Source: JBLHGU01 sp047615875 (GTDB taxonomy: Bacteria; Pseudomonadota; Gammaproteobacteria; Arenicellales; CAJQKF01). Taken from it: 11,764 nt of DNA. Positions 1-7,781 of this stretch are shown here, one piece after another. The DNA lies in the NCBI GenBank assembly GCA_047615875.1, contig JBLHGU010000149.1, forward strand, positions 1-11,764, in the 5' to 3' direction. The stretch's first letter is position 1. Each line of letters begins with the position of its first letter. The position numbers and the translations under genes were made by a program. The notes beneath the pieces were generated by a model, which made no database searches, was not told where the DNA came from, and saw only the letters and a program-made list of their open reading frames with translations.

Positions 1-159
1 CGCTGTTCTCATAGATGCCGCCTGTCCGAGTCATGGAATGTACAGTTAATTGTAGTCTGTTATCGACATACTGATGGGGTAAATGTAGCATTTATTCAAC
101 CAGTCGTGTCAGCCTGGGGCTGAATTAAGCCTCTGAATAAATGAATCTTTAGTCATGGA

Positions 160-188
160 TTTAATTGTGGGTGTTACTGTCGTAATAT
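160..188 (+). promoter_or_regulatory. weak candidate promoter upstream of msrB
   Basis: A TTTAAT hexamer (160-165) and a TAATAT hexamer (183-188) are separated by 17 bases, ending about 60 bases before the msrB start. Matches to the sigma-70 consensus are only 3/6 and 4/6, so this is a guess. The rest of 1-249 contains no gene I can support. A small 5-bp stem with a 3-base loop at 110-122 (CAGCC/GGCTG) has no T-tract. Confidence 0.2.
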
Positions 189-249
189 AGGCGTCAATAG
201 GCTCTGATACAGGCCAAGCGCAACATCAATAATCACAGCGGTAACTAAC

Positions 250-660
250 ATGAGCAGCGAAGACAAAACCTCCAAATCAGAAGCCGAATGGCGCGAACAA
301 CTGAATGATGAGAGCTATAGAGTTTTGCGTAAAGAAGGCACCGAACCACCCTTTTCAAGCGCGCTAAATCAGGAATGTCGCGCTGGCACATTCAAATGTT
401 CTGGTTGCGGCACGCCCCTGTTTGAATCGACTACCAAATATGACAGCGGTTCAGGCTGGCCAAGTTTTTACCAACCGATAGAAGGTAGTGTTGATACCAG
501 CACCGATAACAAATTGCTCATGCCACGCACTGAATACCATTGCGCCGGTTGTGGTGGACATCAGGGTCATGTCTTTAATGACGGACCGGCTCCCACAGGG
601 CAACGCTATTGCAACAACGGCGTGGCGCTAGAATTTGTTGAGGATAAGGAGGCGAAATGA
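250..660 (+). CDS. msrB: peptide-methionine (R)-S-oxide reductase MsrB
   Basis: This enzyme reduces the R epimer of methionine sulfoxide in oxidised proteins back to methionine, with thioredoxin as usual electron donor; it should be cytosolic because no signal peptide is seen. The 136-residue protein is a single SelR/MsrB domain of normal length. Two CxxC pairs bind structural zinc (C50/C53 and C98/C101). The family blocks KYDSGSGWPSF (about 63-73) and GHVFNDGP (about 106-113) are intact. The catalytic cysteine is C121 in RYCNNG; it is encoded as Cys, not selenocysteine. The ATG at 250 lacks a strong Shine-Dalgarno sequence but is the only sensible start for the family. Its stop overlaps the start of the GNAT gene (ATGA), so the two are co-transcribed. 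The family assignment is firm. Confidence 0.96.
   Translation: MSSEDKTSKSEAEWREQLNDESYRVLRKEGTEPPFSSALNQECRAGTFKCSGCGTPLFESTTKYDSGSGWPSFYQPIEGSVDTSTDNKLLMPRTEYHCAGCGGHQGHVFNDGPAPTGQRYCNNGVALEFVEDKEAK
646..652 (+). promoter_or_regulatory. strong ribosome binding site for the GNAT gene
   Basis: AAGGAGG lies at the very end of msrB, four bases before the ATG at 657. It fixes the start of the downstream gene inside the ATGA overlap and supports translational coupling. Confidence 0.8.
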
Positions 661-1130
661 GCTCTCGCAACATTCAATTAAAAACGCCTGATGACATGGA
701 CCTGGTTCGGGAGATGTTTCAGGAATATCAAGATTTTTTGAATGAGGATTTATGTTTTCAGGATTTCAACAAAGAGCTGGCTGACTTGCCGGGTAAGTAC
801 ACTGCGCCGCAGGGTATGTTACTTTTTGCCTATGTGGACGATGCAGTTGCCGGTTGTGTGGCACTTCGTCCATTGGACGAGGATGGTGCCTGCGAGATGA
901 AACGCCTGTATGTTCGCACGGATTTCCGCGGCCTTGGCCTTGGCAGAAGACTTGCCGAGTCGACTATCAATGCCGCAATGGCTGCGGGTTATCGCTGCAT
1001 GCGTCTAGATACACTGGAACGACTGGAAGCCGCCATTAGGTTATATGAATCGCTGGATTTCAAACGTTCGGAGCCCTACGTTTATAACCCATTGGGTGGC
1101 GTCACATTTTGGCAAAAAGATTTGGTTTAA
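657..1130 (+). CDS. GNAT family N-acetyltransferase
   Basis: This is a 157-residue single-domain GCN5-related acetyltransferase, expected to transfer an acetyl group from acetyl-CoA to an unidentified amine. The acetyl-CoA pyrophosphate-binding signature is RGLGLG at residues 91-96, directly after the beta-strand MKRLYV (81-86). The C-terminal LYESLDFKRS segment (about 129-138) is the usual motif-B region ending in Y-x-x-x-x-F. The start overlaps the msrB stop by four bases and has a consensus Shine-Dalgarno at 646-652, so it sits in an operon with msrB. Substrate cannot be read from sequence; pairing with MsrB suggests a stress or detoxification setting but that is inference. Confidence 0.9.
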   Translation: MSSRNIQLKTPDDMDLVREMFQEYQDFLNEDLCFQDFNKELADLPGKYTAPQGMLLFAYVDDAVAGCVALRPLDEDGACEMKRLYVRTDFRGLGLGRRLAESTINAAMAAGYRCMRLDTLERLEAAIRLYESLDFKRSEPYVYNPLGGVTFWQKDLV

Positions 1131-1174
1131 ATAATCCTCTGTGATTAGTCGTCCCACCTAATTCCCTAAAGACA

Positions 1175-1284
1175 GTAGGAGGTGGTGAGGTACGAACCGC
1201 ATCGATGGTGGTTTATGTAGATGAGATATTCCCCTGTCCCTTCGTTTTCTCGATTGATGCGGTTCGTGCCTCACCGCATCCTAC
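1175..1284. repeat. REP/MITE-like imperfect inverted repeat
   Basis: Two 32-base arms, 1175-1206 and 1253-1284, are reverse complements at 28 of 32 positions and are separated by 46 bases. The arms share the core GAACCGCATC and its complement. The element lies in the 257-bp space between the convergent GNAT and JmjC genes, where it could form a long hairpin acting as a bidirectional transcription block. Immediately after it CTACGTG is repeated in tandem (1281-1294). The layout suggests a dispersed palindromic element; copy number cannot be judged from one window. Confidence 0.75.
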
Positions 1285-1387
1285 GTGCTACGTGTTCCTC
1301 AATGCAGAAAATACCTTGTTAGTAACTCTTAACTTAGTGCCATTCCAATTACCGTAAATAGAAGCCGGCTCGCCAGTCCCAAATTAC

Positions 1388-2602
1388 TCAGTTCTTTGGT
1401 CGATACCACAACTGCTTCAGGAAGCCACCTCTTACCATGGCATCCAGTATACGCAGATGTTGATCCATCGCTAACTGTGAGAATGCAGCGGCAACATCCG
1501 CAGCACTAAAAGCTGCAGTCTGTTTCTGCAACCAACGAAACACTGGCAACATCGCCATGGGCACATCAAGTTGTAACATCTCCAATTCTCGGCCTTGCAT
1601 GTCACGTGCAACCACATGGGCTTTATTCTTGCCACCAGACTGCTTAATCGTTAACGTCGCCTCAGGCTTGGCTTGAAAATAACTGGCGGGGTTCAATAAT
1701 GCTAAGCGCTCTGCTTCAGTAAGCTGAGTGGGTAACACATCACCAAGATTTACATCAGTCAGCAGATTGGGCAAATCCTTTAATAGACCAGCCAATTGTT
1801 GATCTGCCGTTTGTTGTTGCTGGGCATTACCCCAGGCGCCGTGCAATGGTGTGCGCCATTTGGCATCCTGCAGCATACGGTTGCGCAGCAATTCCAACAC
1901 ACTTTCCATAGCGGCAGGCGGCCGGAGAATAATGCTAATGGATAGAGAATCTGAGCTGGTTTCGGTTCGATGCCATGTGCCCCGGGGCATAAACAATACC
2001 GAGCCGGGTTTCAAATCCACTACAGTATGTTCAACTTTATCTACATCAGGGAATCCATCTCGGGCCTGAGGATACAGATCATCGAAAGTCACATCGCCGG
2101 GATTAAATTGCAGCCCCATGGGTTGCTCAATTTCATCCATCTTGGCAATAAAAAATCGTTTTTCACCAATTAGTTGAATGGAAAATACTTCTTCCGCATC
2201 GAAATGACTAGTAACACCATTTTCCGGCGGGGCCACAAACGCACCGATACGAGCCGACCCTGGCGGCGCACCAACCCCGACCTCCATGGCGGCAAGCATT
2301 TCGCGAAGCTTGGGCAAGCATTTTTCAAGCTCCGGTAAATACAAACTCAAACCCATGGTATGCAACATTTCTGCGCTGATGTGATCGACCGCTACTGTTC
2401 GTGAACCGGTCTTCGCATTGCCAAAGGTAATACGCCCGCGGTAAGTTGCCGCCAATGCCTCAATGCTGCTTAAAGCCTCACAACGCAGTGGCTCGGGCAA
2501 ACGGCTGATATCACCGTCTGCCCATAGGGCTTTGTTGGGCCAATATTTGATAAGAAAATCTGCAGCTGAAACCTGTGGAAACAGACTGGAGAAAATATTC
2601 AT
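1388..2602 (-). CDS. JmjC/cupin-4 family 2-oxoglutarate Fe(II) oxygenase (YcfD/RoxA-like)
   Basis: The protein is 404 residues from the ATG at 2602. A GTG at 2626 in frame would add eight residues; neither start has a convincing Shine-Dalgarno, and I prefer the ATG because family members begin close to the F-L-x-x-Y-W segment. The iron-binding facial triad is visible as H133-x-D135 in SHFDAEEVF and H211 in PRGTWHRTE (numbering from the ATG). The N-terminal half is the JmjC/cupin barrel; the C-terminal ~70 residues resemble the winged-helix part of ribosomal oxygenases. YcfD/RoxA hydroxylates an arginine of ribosomal protein L16. This protein is longer and divergent, so its substrate is unknown. 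It follows the SHMT homologue on the same strand with an 88-bp gap and may be co-transcribed. Confidence 0.83.
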   Translation of the reverse strand: MNIFSSLFPQVSAADFLIKYWPNKALWADGDISRLPEPLRCEALSSIEALAATYRGRITFGNAKTGSRTVAVDHISAEMLHTMGLSLYLPELEKCLPKLREMLAAMEVGVGAPPGSARIGAFVAPPENGVTSHFDAEEVFSIQLIGEKRFFIAKMDEIEQPMGLQFNPGDVTFDDLYPQARDGFPDVDKVEHTVVDLKPGSVLFMPRGTWHRTETSSDSLSISIILRPPAAMESVLELLRNRMLQDAKWRTPLHGAWGNAQQQQTADQQLAGLLKDLPNLLTDVNLGDVLPTQLTEAERLALLNPASYFQAKPEATLTIKQSGGKNKAHVVARDMQGRELEMLQLDVPMAMLPVFRWLQKQTAAFSAADVAAAFSQLAMDQHLRILDAMVRGGFLKQLWYRPKN

Positions 2603-2714
2603 CGGCGATGATTTTTGATTAACCACGATGGTTTAACCTGAGAACTAACTCTAAACGAAGGGTTGCGAAGGATTTTTTCGCTATTGTAATTCATCACAAC
2701 AATAAATCGAGATT

Positions 2715-3980
2715 CTAATAAACCGGAAAACGCTGACAAATATCAGCCACTTTGGCAGTGCCAGCAGCACAGACCGATGACCAGTTATCTCCATCAACGG
2801 CATGCAGAACATCAGCGATCTGATTCGCCATTTGCACTACATCGTCTTCTCGCAAGCCCCGGGTAGTTATAGCTCCAACACCCAGGCGCAGGCCGAGCCA
2901 TTCCGACGGCTTGGGGCTATCGAAAGGAATCGGGTTTTTGTTAGAGGTAACATTGATGTTCACCAAAGCATCCTGAGCCTGCTGACCGTTTAAACCGACC
3001 CCGGACAGGTTCAGTAAAACCAGATGGGTGTCCGTTCCACCACTTATCACACCAATTTGCCGTTCCATCAGGGTTTTTGCCAAACAAACGGCATTATTCT
3101 TCATTTGCAGACCGTATTGCTTAAACTCTGGCTGCAAGGCCTCCCCTAAACACACTGCCTTGGCGGCAATCACCTGGGAATGCAGGCTGCCCTGTACACC
3201 GGGGAAAACCGCACTATTCAGGCGTTTCTCGAATTCGCTGGATCTGGACAGAATTAACCCACCGCGAGGGCCACGCATGGTTTTTGTGGTGGTACAGGTG
3301 ACAAAGTCTGCATGGGGCAACGGTGAAGGATGAACTCCAGCCGCCACCAGACCAGCGAAATGCGCCATATCTACTAGAAATTTTGCACCAACGCTCTCGG
3401 CTATTTGCGCCAGGCGCGGAAAATCAATCTCCCTCGGGTAGGCAGAGCCGCCAGTGATCAATAATGCAGGTTTTAGTGCTTTGGCCTGTTCTTCCACAAC
3501 AGCATAATCAATCCGGCCACTTTTTCGATCAACCTTGTAATGATGCGCCTCAAACCATCGACCAGATAAATTCGGTGGCGCGCCATGGCTTAAATGACCG
3601 CCAGCCGCCAGATCCAGGCTCAATACCCGATCGCCAGGCTTTAAAAGCGTAAAGAAAACCGCCTGATTGGCCTGCGTTCCGGAATGCGGTTGTACATTCA
3701 CGTACTCACAATCAAACAATTCTCGGGCACGATCGATAGCAGCCTGCTCGACAATATCCATGTTCTCTCCACCGCCGTGGAAACGCTTGCCAGGATAACC
3801 TTCCAGGGTCTTATTGGTAATCTGATGGCCGAGAGTCTGCAAAACCGCCCGGCTGACGATATTCTCAGAAGCTATCAACTCCAGTTGATCACGCTGGCGA
3901 GAAGCTTCCTTGCCAAGCGCATCGAAAACCAATGGGTCACTGTCTGCCAGTGCGCGTGTAAACAAATTGTCGGTGGTCAT
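2715..3980 (-). CDS. glyA: serine hydroxymethyltransferase family PLP enzyme (divergent active site)
   Basis: This is a 421-residue fold-type I PLP enzyme matching SHMT along its whole length. SHMT interconverts serine and glycine with tetrahydrofolate. Typical blocks are present: ELIASENIVS (34-43), LEGYPGKR (59-66), VQPHSGTQAN (96-105), GGHLSHG (127-133), VDMAHFAGL (203-211) and GPRGG (237-241). K233 is the PLP lysine and D204 pairs with the pyridine nitrogen. Several usually invariant positions differ: the His before the PLP lysine is Thr (T232), the E. coli Tyr55 position is Thr (T58) and the Tyr65 position is His (H68). The E57-equivalent E60 remains. This points to a paralogue with altered specificity, perhaps an aldolase or a 2-substituted serine enzyme, rather than the housekeeping GlyA. 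It is divergent from a GlxA-type regulator, as amine or amino-acid catabolic genes often are. Confidence 0.88.
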   Translation of the reverse strand: MTTDNLFTRALADSDPLVFDALGKEASRQRDQLELIASENIVSRAVLQTLGHQITNKTLEGYPGKRFHGGGENMDIVEQAAIDRARELFDCEYVNVQPHSGTQANQAVFFTLLKPGDRVLSLDLAAGGHLSHGAPPNLSGRWFEAHHYKVDRKSGRIDYAVVEEQAKALKPALLITGGSAYPREIDFPRLAQIAESVGAKFLVDMAHFAGLVAAGVHPSPLPHADFVTCTTTKTMRGPRGGLILSRSSEFEKRLNSAVFPGVQGSLHSQVIAAKAVCLGEALQPEFKQYGLQMKNNAVCLAKTLMERQIGVISGGTDTHLVLLNLSGVGLNGQQAQDALVNINVTSNKNPIPFDSPKPSEWLGLRLGVGAITTRGLREDDVVQMANQIADVLHAVDGDNWSSVCAAGTAKVADICQRFPVY

Positions 3981-4044
3981 TGGGGGTATTACGTCTGTTT
4001 AATCGGAATGTAAATTCTAGCCATAGAGACTTATAGTTGTTGTT

Positions 4045-4062
4045 ATTAATTGCCGAATTAAT
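4045..4062. promoter_or_regulatory. candidate operator in the SHMT/GlxA-regulator divergent region
   Basis: ATTAATT (4045-4051) and AATTAAT (4056-4062) form a perfect 7-bp inverted repeat with a 4-base GCCG spacer, midway in the 123-bp gap between the two divergent start codons. It could be a regulator-binding site or an A/T-rich promoter part. AraC-family sites are more often direct repeats, so the assignment to the adjacent regulator is uncertain. Confidence 0.35.
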
Positions 4063-4103
4063 TAAAGTTTCCGCCTAAGCCACTAAATTCAGGCTATAAG
4101 CGT

Positions 4104-5087
4104 ATGACAACGAATCAGCCGCAACTGAGAATTGCCATTTTATTGTGCAATGAATTCTCTGCCCTTCCCCTGGCTGGCTTCCTGGACACAATGCGCCATG
4201 CGGCAGATGAAGACGACCGCAGCCGCCAGATCTTCTGTGCCTGGAAGATACTTTCCCACAACGATGAGCCAATTCGCTCCAGCTCTGGCCTGCGACAATT
4301 ACCGGACGCCACGATCAATCTGCAAGACACCGACTACGACTATGTAATGGTTCATGGTGGCCGTATGCAGGGGTTACCCGACGTACCAGTGGCTTTTATG
4401 ATGTACCTAAAGGCCGCAGCAGAAGCGGGAATTCCGTTGATTGGCCTTGATAGCGGTAGCTTTATTCTCGCTCAGGCGGGATTGCTGAATGGCTACACCG
4501 CCTGTGTTCATTGGCGTCATCGACAGGAATTTCTCGACTCATATCCTGCCTGCCGAGCCGATACAGGCCGACTGTTCAACATAGATCGTGATCGAATCAC
4601 CTGCCCCGGCGGAACCGCTGCTATAGATCTGGCCGTTGAGTTAATCGGCAGGCATTGTGGCCATACCCGAGCCCTGAAAGGTCTAGCAGACTTGCTGGTG
4701 GATGAACCACGGGGAGCCCACCATCAGGTACGCTCCTATAGTTTGTCCGACGACCGCCACGTTGACCCACGAGTACAACGCGCCATCGCCATGATGCGCA
4801 ATCACCTGGCCTCACCACGCCCGGTACCAGAGCTGGCCCGAGATGCCGGCACCTCTGAGCGGCAGTTAAATCGGCTGTTTCACCAATTTTGTGGCCAAAC
4901 CCCGGCGGCCTATTACAAAAGCCTGCGACTGGAGCATGCCAAGTGGCTTTTAACCGATAGTTTTCAAAGTTTGGAGCGAATTGCTGCAGAATGTGGATTT
5001 TCTGACACGCCACATCTGGTCACCAGCTTCAAATTGGCTTATGGTCAAACCCCCAGACGTTTCCGTGTGAGTCAACGGAAAACCTGA
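4104..5087 (+). CDS. GlxA family AraC-type transcriptional regulator with DJ-1/PfpI sensor domain
   Basis: The 327-residue protein has an N-terminal DJ-1/PfpI (class I glutamine amidotransferase-like) domain at about 8-185 and a C-terminal AraC/XylS DNA-binding domain at about 222-322. The amidase-like elbow reads GLDSGSF (114-120), with Ser where catalytic members carry Cys, so the domain should sense a ligand rather than cleave it. The blocks LAQAGLLNGY (122-131) and HWRHR (136-140) are typical of GlxA/CdhR/GbdR/ArgR-type regulators. Two helix-turn-helix units lie at about 242-261 and 290-311, ending with GQTPRRFR. Known relatives activate catabolism of glycine betaine, carnitine, sarcosine or arginine. 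Divergence from the SHMT homologue makes that gene the likely target, which is inference. The start is the ATG at 4104, with only a weak AGG upstream. Confidence 0.92.
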   Translation: MTTNQPQLRIAILLCNEFSALPLAGFLDTMRHAADEDDRSRQIFCAWKILSHNDEPIRSSSGLRQLPDATINLQDTDYDYVMVHGGRMQGLPDVPVAFMMYLKAAAEAGIPLIGLDSGSFILAQAGLLNGYTACVHWRHRQEFLDSYPACRADTGRLFNIDRDRITCPGGTAAIDLAVELIGRHCGHTRALKGLADLLVDEPRGAHHQVRSYSLSDDRHVDPRVQRAIAMMRNHLASPRPVPELARDAGTSERQLNRLFHQFCGQTPAAYYKSLRLEHAKWLLTDSFQSLERIAAECGFSDTPHLVTSFKLAYGQTPRRFRVSQRKT

Positions 5088-5153
5088 GTCTGTTTTTCCT
5101 CGCGCAAGAATTATTCAGCGCAAATAACCCCTAAATTTCTAAAGCAAAGAGAC

Positions 5154-6134
5154 ATGCAAGCAATACTGATCAACAAAGATGACGACGGATACCGCAGCGA
5201 ACTGGCTGAAGTAGATGTAAACCAACTGCCTGAAGGTGATGTAACCGTACAGGTTGACTATTCAACCCTGAACTACAAAGACAGCCTAGCCATTACTGGC
5301 AAATCACCGGTTGTACGCAATTTCCCCATGGTGCCTGGCATCGACCTGGCCGGTTCGGTCACCGAAAGCAGTAACGACAGATTTAAAGAAGGTGATCGCG
5401 TATTGTTGAATGGCTTTGGTGTCGGCGAAGTTCACTGGGGTGGTCTGGCACAATTTGCACGACTCAAAGGAGATTGGCTGATTCCTCTGCCAGAGGCATT
5501 TAGCTCGCAACAGGCCATGGCCATCGGAACGGCGGGCTACACCGCCATGCTTTGCGTACTGGCACTGGAAAAACAGGGCGTAACCCCTGATAAGGGTGAG
5601 ATTTTAGTCACCGGCGCTGCTGGCGGTGTAGGTAGTGTTGCCATAGCCCTGCTGGCCAAGCTAGGTTATCAGGTAGTTGCTTCAACCGGCAGACCAGAAC
5701 AGGCAGACTATTTAAAGTCGTTGGGTGCCACCAGCACCATTGACCGAAACGAGTTGTCTGAACCCGGCCGCCCCCTTGGCAGAGAACGCTGGGCAGGCGC
5801 AGTAGATGCGGTAGGCAGCCATACATTGGCGAATATTTGTGCCACTACTAAATACGGCGGCACTGTCGCTGCTTGCGGACTGGCTCAAGGCTTCGACTTC
5901 CCTTCAACGGTTATGCCATTCATTTTGCGTGGCGTTACCCTGGCCGGTATCGACAGCGTTAACCGTCCAATCGCAGATCGCATCGAGGCCTGGGATCGCC
6001 TGGCTACTGATCTTGAGATGTCTCATATGGAAGCCATGATGGTGAATTGCTCGTTGCAAGAAGCATTGGACATTGCACCACAACAGATCGCCGGACAAAC
6101 CCGCGGTCGTGTAGTAGTTAACGTTAACCAGTAG
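5154..6134 (+). CDS. acuI: AcuI/YhdH family NADPH-dependent acrylyl-CoA reductase
   Basis: This is a 326-residue zinc-independent medium-chain dehydrogenase/reductase. AcuI reduces toxic acryloyl-CoA to propionyl-CoA with NADPH, for instance after DMSP breakdown in marine bacteria. The N-terminal GroES-like domain covers about 1-115, with STLNYKD (37-43) and VPGIDLAG (60-67). The Rossmann motif TGAAGGVGS is at 153-161, and STGR at 177-180 is the expected NADPH phosphate-binding loop. The family C-terminus GRVVVNV is present. The start has a modest AAAGAGA ribosome site just upstream. The AhpD-like gene follows after 12 bases, so the two are probably one operon. No DMSP lyase or cleavage gene is visible, so a general quinone-reductase-like or acrylyl-CoA detoxification role is as likely as DMSP metabolism. 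Confidence 0.9.
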   Translation: MQAILINKDDDGYRSELAEVDVNQLPEGDVTVQVDYSTLNYKDSLAITGKSPVVRNFPMVPGIDLAGSVTESSNDRFKEGDRVLLNGFGVGEVHWGGLAQFARLKGDWLIPLPEAFSSQQAMAIGTAGYTAMLCVLALEKQGVTPDKGEILVTGAAGGVGSVAIALLAKLGYQVVASTGRPEQADYLKSLGATSTIDRNELSEPGRPLGRERWAGAVDAVGSHTLANICATTKYGGTVAACGLAQGFDFPSTVMPFILRGVTLAGIDSVNRPIADRIEAWDRLATDLEMSHMEAMMVNCSLQEALDIAPQQIAGQTRGRVVVNVNQ

Positions 6135-6146
6135 TAGATAAGTAGT

Positions 6147-6716
6147 ATGTCGAACCACTCCATTAGTCGCTATCCTATCCCTGATATTGCGGATATGCCC
6201 GAAGATTTACGCGAGCGTATTCTGGCTGTTCAGGAGAAGGCAGGATTTATTCCCAATATATTTCTTGCCCTGGCACACAGGCCTGACGAGTTCAGAGCAT
6301 TCTTTGCCTATCACGATGCGCTAATGGAGCGGGACAGCGGTCTAACTAAAGCCGAACGAGAAATGATTGTGGTTGCCACGTCCGGAGCCAACAATTGCCA
6401 GTATTGCGTCGTTGCACACGGCGCGATACTTCGCATTCGTGCAAAGAATCCGTTGATTGCAGATCAAGTGGCAATTAACCATAAGAAAGCCGATATTTCG
6501 CCACGCCAAATGGCTATGCTGGACTTCGCTATGAAGGTCTGTATGGATGCACAGTCTGTAGATGAATCCGACTATTCCGTTTTGCACGAACATGGCTTTA
6601 GCGATGACGATATTTGGGATATCGCTGGCATAACGTCATTTTTTGGTTTAAGCAATCGTATGGCCAACTTTGCCAACATGCGCCCCAATGATGAATTCTT
6701 CACCATGGGTCGTTAA
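6147..6716 (+). CDS. AhpD-like peroxidase-related protein (carboxymuconolactone decarboxylase superfamily)
   Basis: This 189-residue protein carries the AhpD-type thiol motif C84-x2-C87-x3-H91 in NCQYCVVAH, preceded by LTKAEREMIVVATS (66-79), the standard helix before the redox-active cysteines. AhpD-like proteins are all-helical thiol oxidoreductases that reduce peroxides or peroxidase partners; this subgroup is usually annotated as a peroxidase-related enzyme, with true substrate unknown. It starts 12 bases after acuI without a strong Shine-Dalgarno, which fits translation as the second gene of an operon. The pairing suggests handling of reactive electrophiles and peroxides together, an inference. 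Length is normal and all motif residues are present. Confidence 0.88.
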   Translation: MSNHSISRYPIPDIADMPEDLRERILAVQEKAGFIPNIFLALAHRPDEFRAFFAYHDALMERDSGLTKAEREMIVVATSGANNCQYCVVAHGAILRIRAKNPLIADQVAINHKKADISPRQMAMLDFAMKVCMDAQSVDESDYSVLHEHGFSDDDIWDIAGITSFFGLSNRMANFANMRPNDEFFTMGR

Positions 6717-6758
6717 TCGAACTTTCAATCGATCTAATTTAAGAACCAGAAGCACACC

Positions 6759-7754
6759 ATGTATACAGATGAAGACTTAAATAAAGCAGTAAGCAAAGGC
6801 ATCTTTAGCGAAGAAGCTGTTGGCAATTTCCGACAACATATTGCTGAACTAACTTCCTCTGAAGCCGCTGATGAGGAAAACTTCAGACTCATCGCAAGCT
6901 TTAACGATATCTTCGTAGTTATCGCCTGCATGTTGCTCTTATTCTCAGTTGGCTGGGTAACCTTCAGCATTCATGCAGCAGTAGCAACGGCATCAGTAGC
7001 TATTTTATCCTGGTTTTTAGCCGAGTTTTTTGTTCTCAAACGCAAGATGGCACTACCTGGCATCGTTTTGTTGAATAGTTATGTTATCGGTGTTTTTACC
7101 TTTGTGCTGGCGCTTTCCGGTTTTGGCGAAGAGGTCAACTGGATGATAGCCGGCGCCGTTTCAACCGCCGCAGCATGGTTTCATTGGAAGCGGTTTAAAG
7201 TACCCATAACTGTGGCCGCAGGAGTCGCTACAGCAGTTGTTTGTGTTTTAGCCTTACTGGTAGCGATCATTCCCGCATTGGAAGACAATCTTAACCTGCC
7301 CATGTTTATCTGCGGGCTTGTGACTTTCTACATTGCCATGCATTGGGACAGCTCAGACCTAAGCAGAACTTCAGGCAAGTCCGATGTAGCCTTCTGGCTT
7401 CACCTGATATCCGCCCCACTTATAGTACATCCGGTGTTTTCCTATCTTGGAGTACTAGAAGGCACTGAAAACCTGGCCAACCTTATTGCAGTCATCGCCT
7501 TATATATTGTACTGATCATTCTATCCGTAGTAATAGATCGACGCGCTTTTATGGTTTCGTCATTGGTATATGTCTTGTATGCGCTGACAGAGCTATTCAG
7601 TTTATACGGACTAGAAGGAGACAGCTTTGCCTATGTAGGCGTGATTATCGGTTTCTCGCTGTTGTTACTATCCGGCTTCTGGCGAAAAACCCGAGCGATG
7701 TTGTTTGAGATGTTACCCACATCAATCCAGAATCAGGTGCCAGGTGTTAGCTAG
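6759..7754 (+). CDS. polytopic inner-membrane protein, DUF2157-like, function unknown
   Basis: This 331-residue protein has a soluble N-terminus of about 48 residues, rich in Asp and Glu, with the pattern DLNKAVSKGIFSEE (6-19) reminiscent of DUF2157-type membrane proteins. About ten hydrophobic segments follow (approximately 50-68, 72-92, 99-120, 128-142, 148-170, 178-193, 208-225, 235-258, 265-283 and 288-305). There is no signal peptide and I see no catalytic motif. The tail after about 308 is basic and then polar. It begins 42 bases after the peroxidase-related gene on the same strand and may be read through from acuI. It ends 27 bases from the convergent SDR gene. I do not recognise a specific function. 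Confidence 0.82.
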   Translation: MYTDEDLNKAVSKGIFSEEAVGNFRQHIAELTSSEAADEENFRLIASFNDIFVVIACMLLLFSVGWVTFSIHAAVATASVAILSWFLAEFFVLKRKMALPGIVLLNSYVIGVFTFVLALSGFGEEVNWMIAGAVSTAAAWFHWKRFKVPITVAAGVATAVVCVLALLVAIIPALEDNLNLPMFICGLVTFYIAMHWDSSDLSRTSGKSDVAFWLHLISAPLIVHPVFSYLGVLEGTENLANLIAVIALYIVLIILSVVIDRRAFMVSSLVYVLYALTELFSLYGLEGDSFAYVGVIIGFSLLLLSGFWRKTRAMLFEMLPTSIQNQVPGVS

Positions 7755-7781
7755 CAACTCGTTGGACTAAGAAGTAACCGT

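Noticed and set aside
2665..2681. Small hairpin GCGAA/TTCGC between the SHMT and JmjC genes
   Set aside because: It has only 5 bp of stem and no T-tract on the minus strand, so I do not call a terminator. Co-transcription remains possible.
4621..5013. Minus-strand 130-codon ORF opposite the GlxA regulator
   Set aside because: It lies wholly antisense to a well-supported gene, is rich in Arg/Pro/Cys/Trp as shadow frames are, and has no family motif.
5077..5099. Possible terminator GGAAAA...TTTTCC after the regulator gene
   Set aside because: The stem is six mostly A-T pairs overlapping the coding end, with no following T-run. It is too weak to call.
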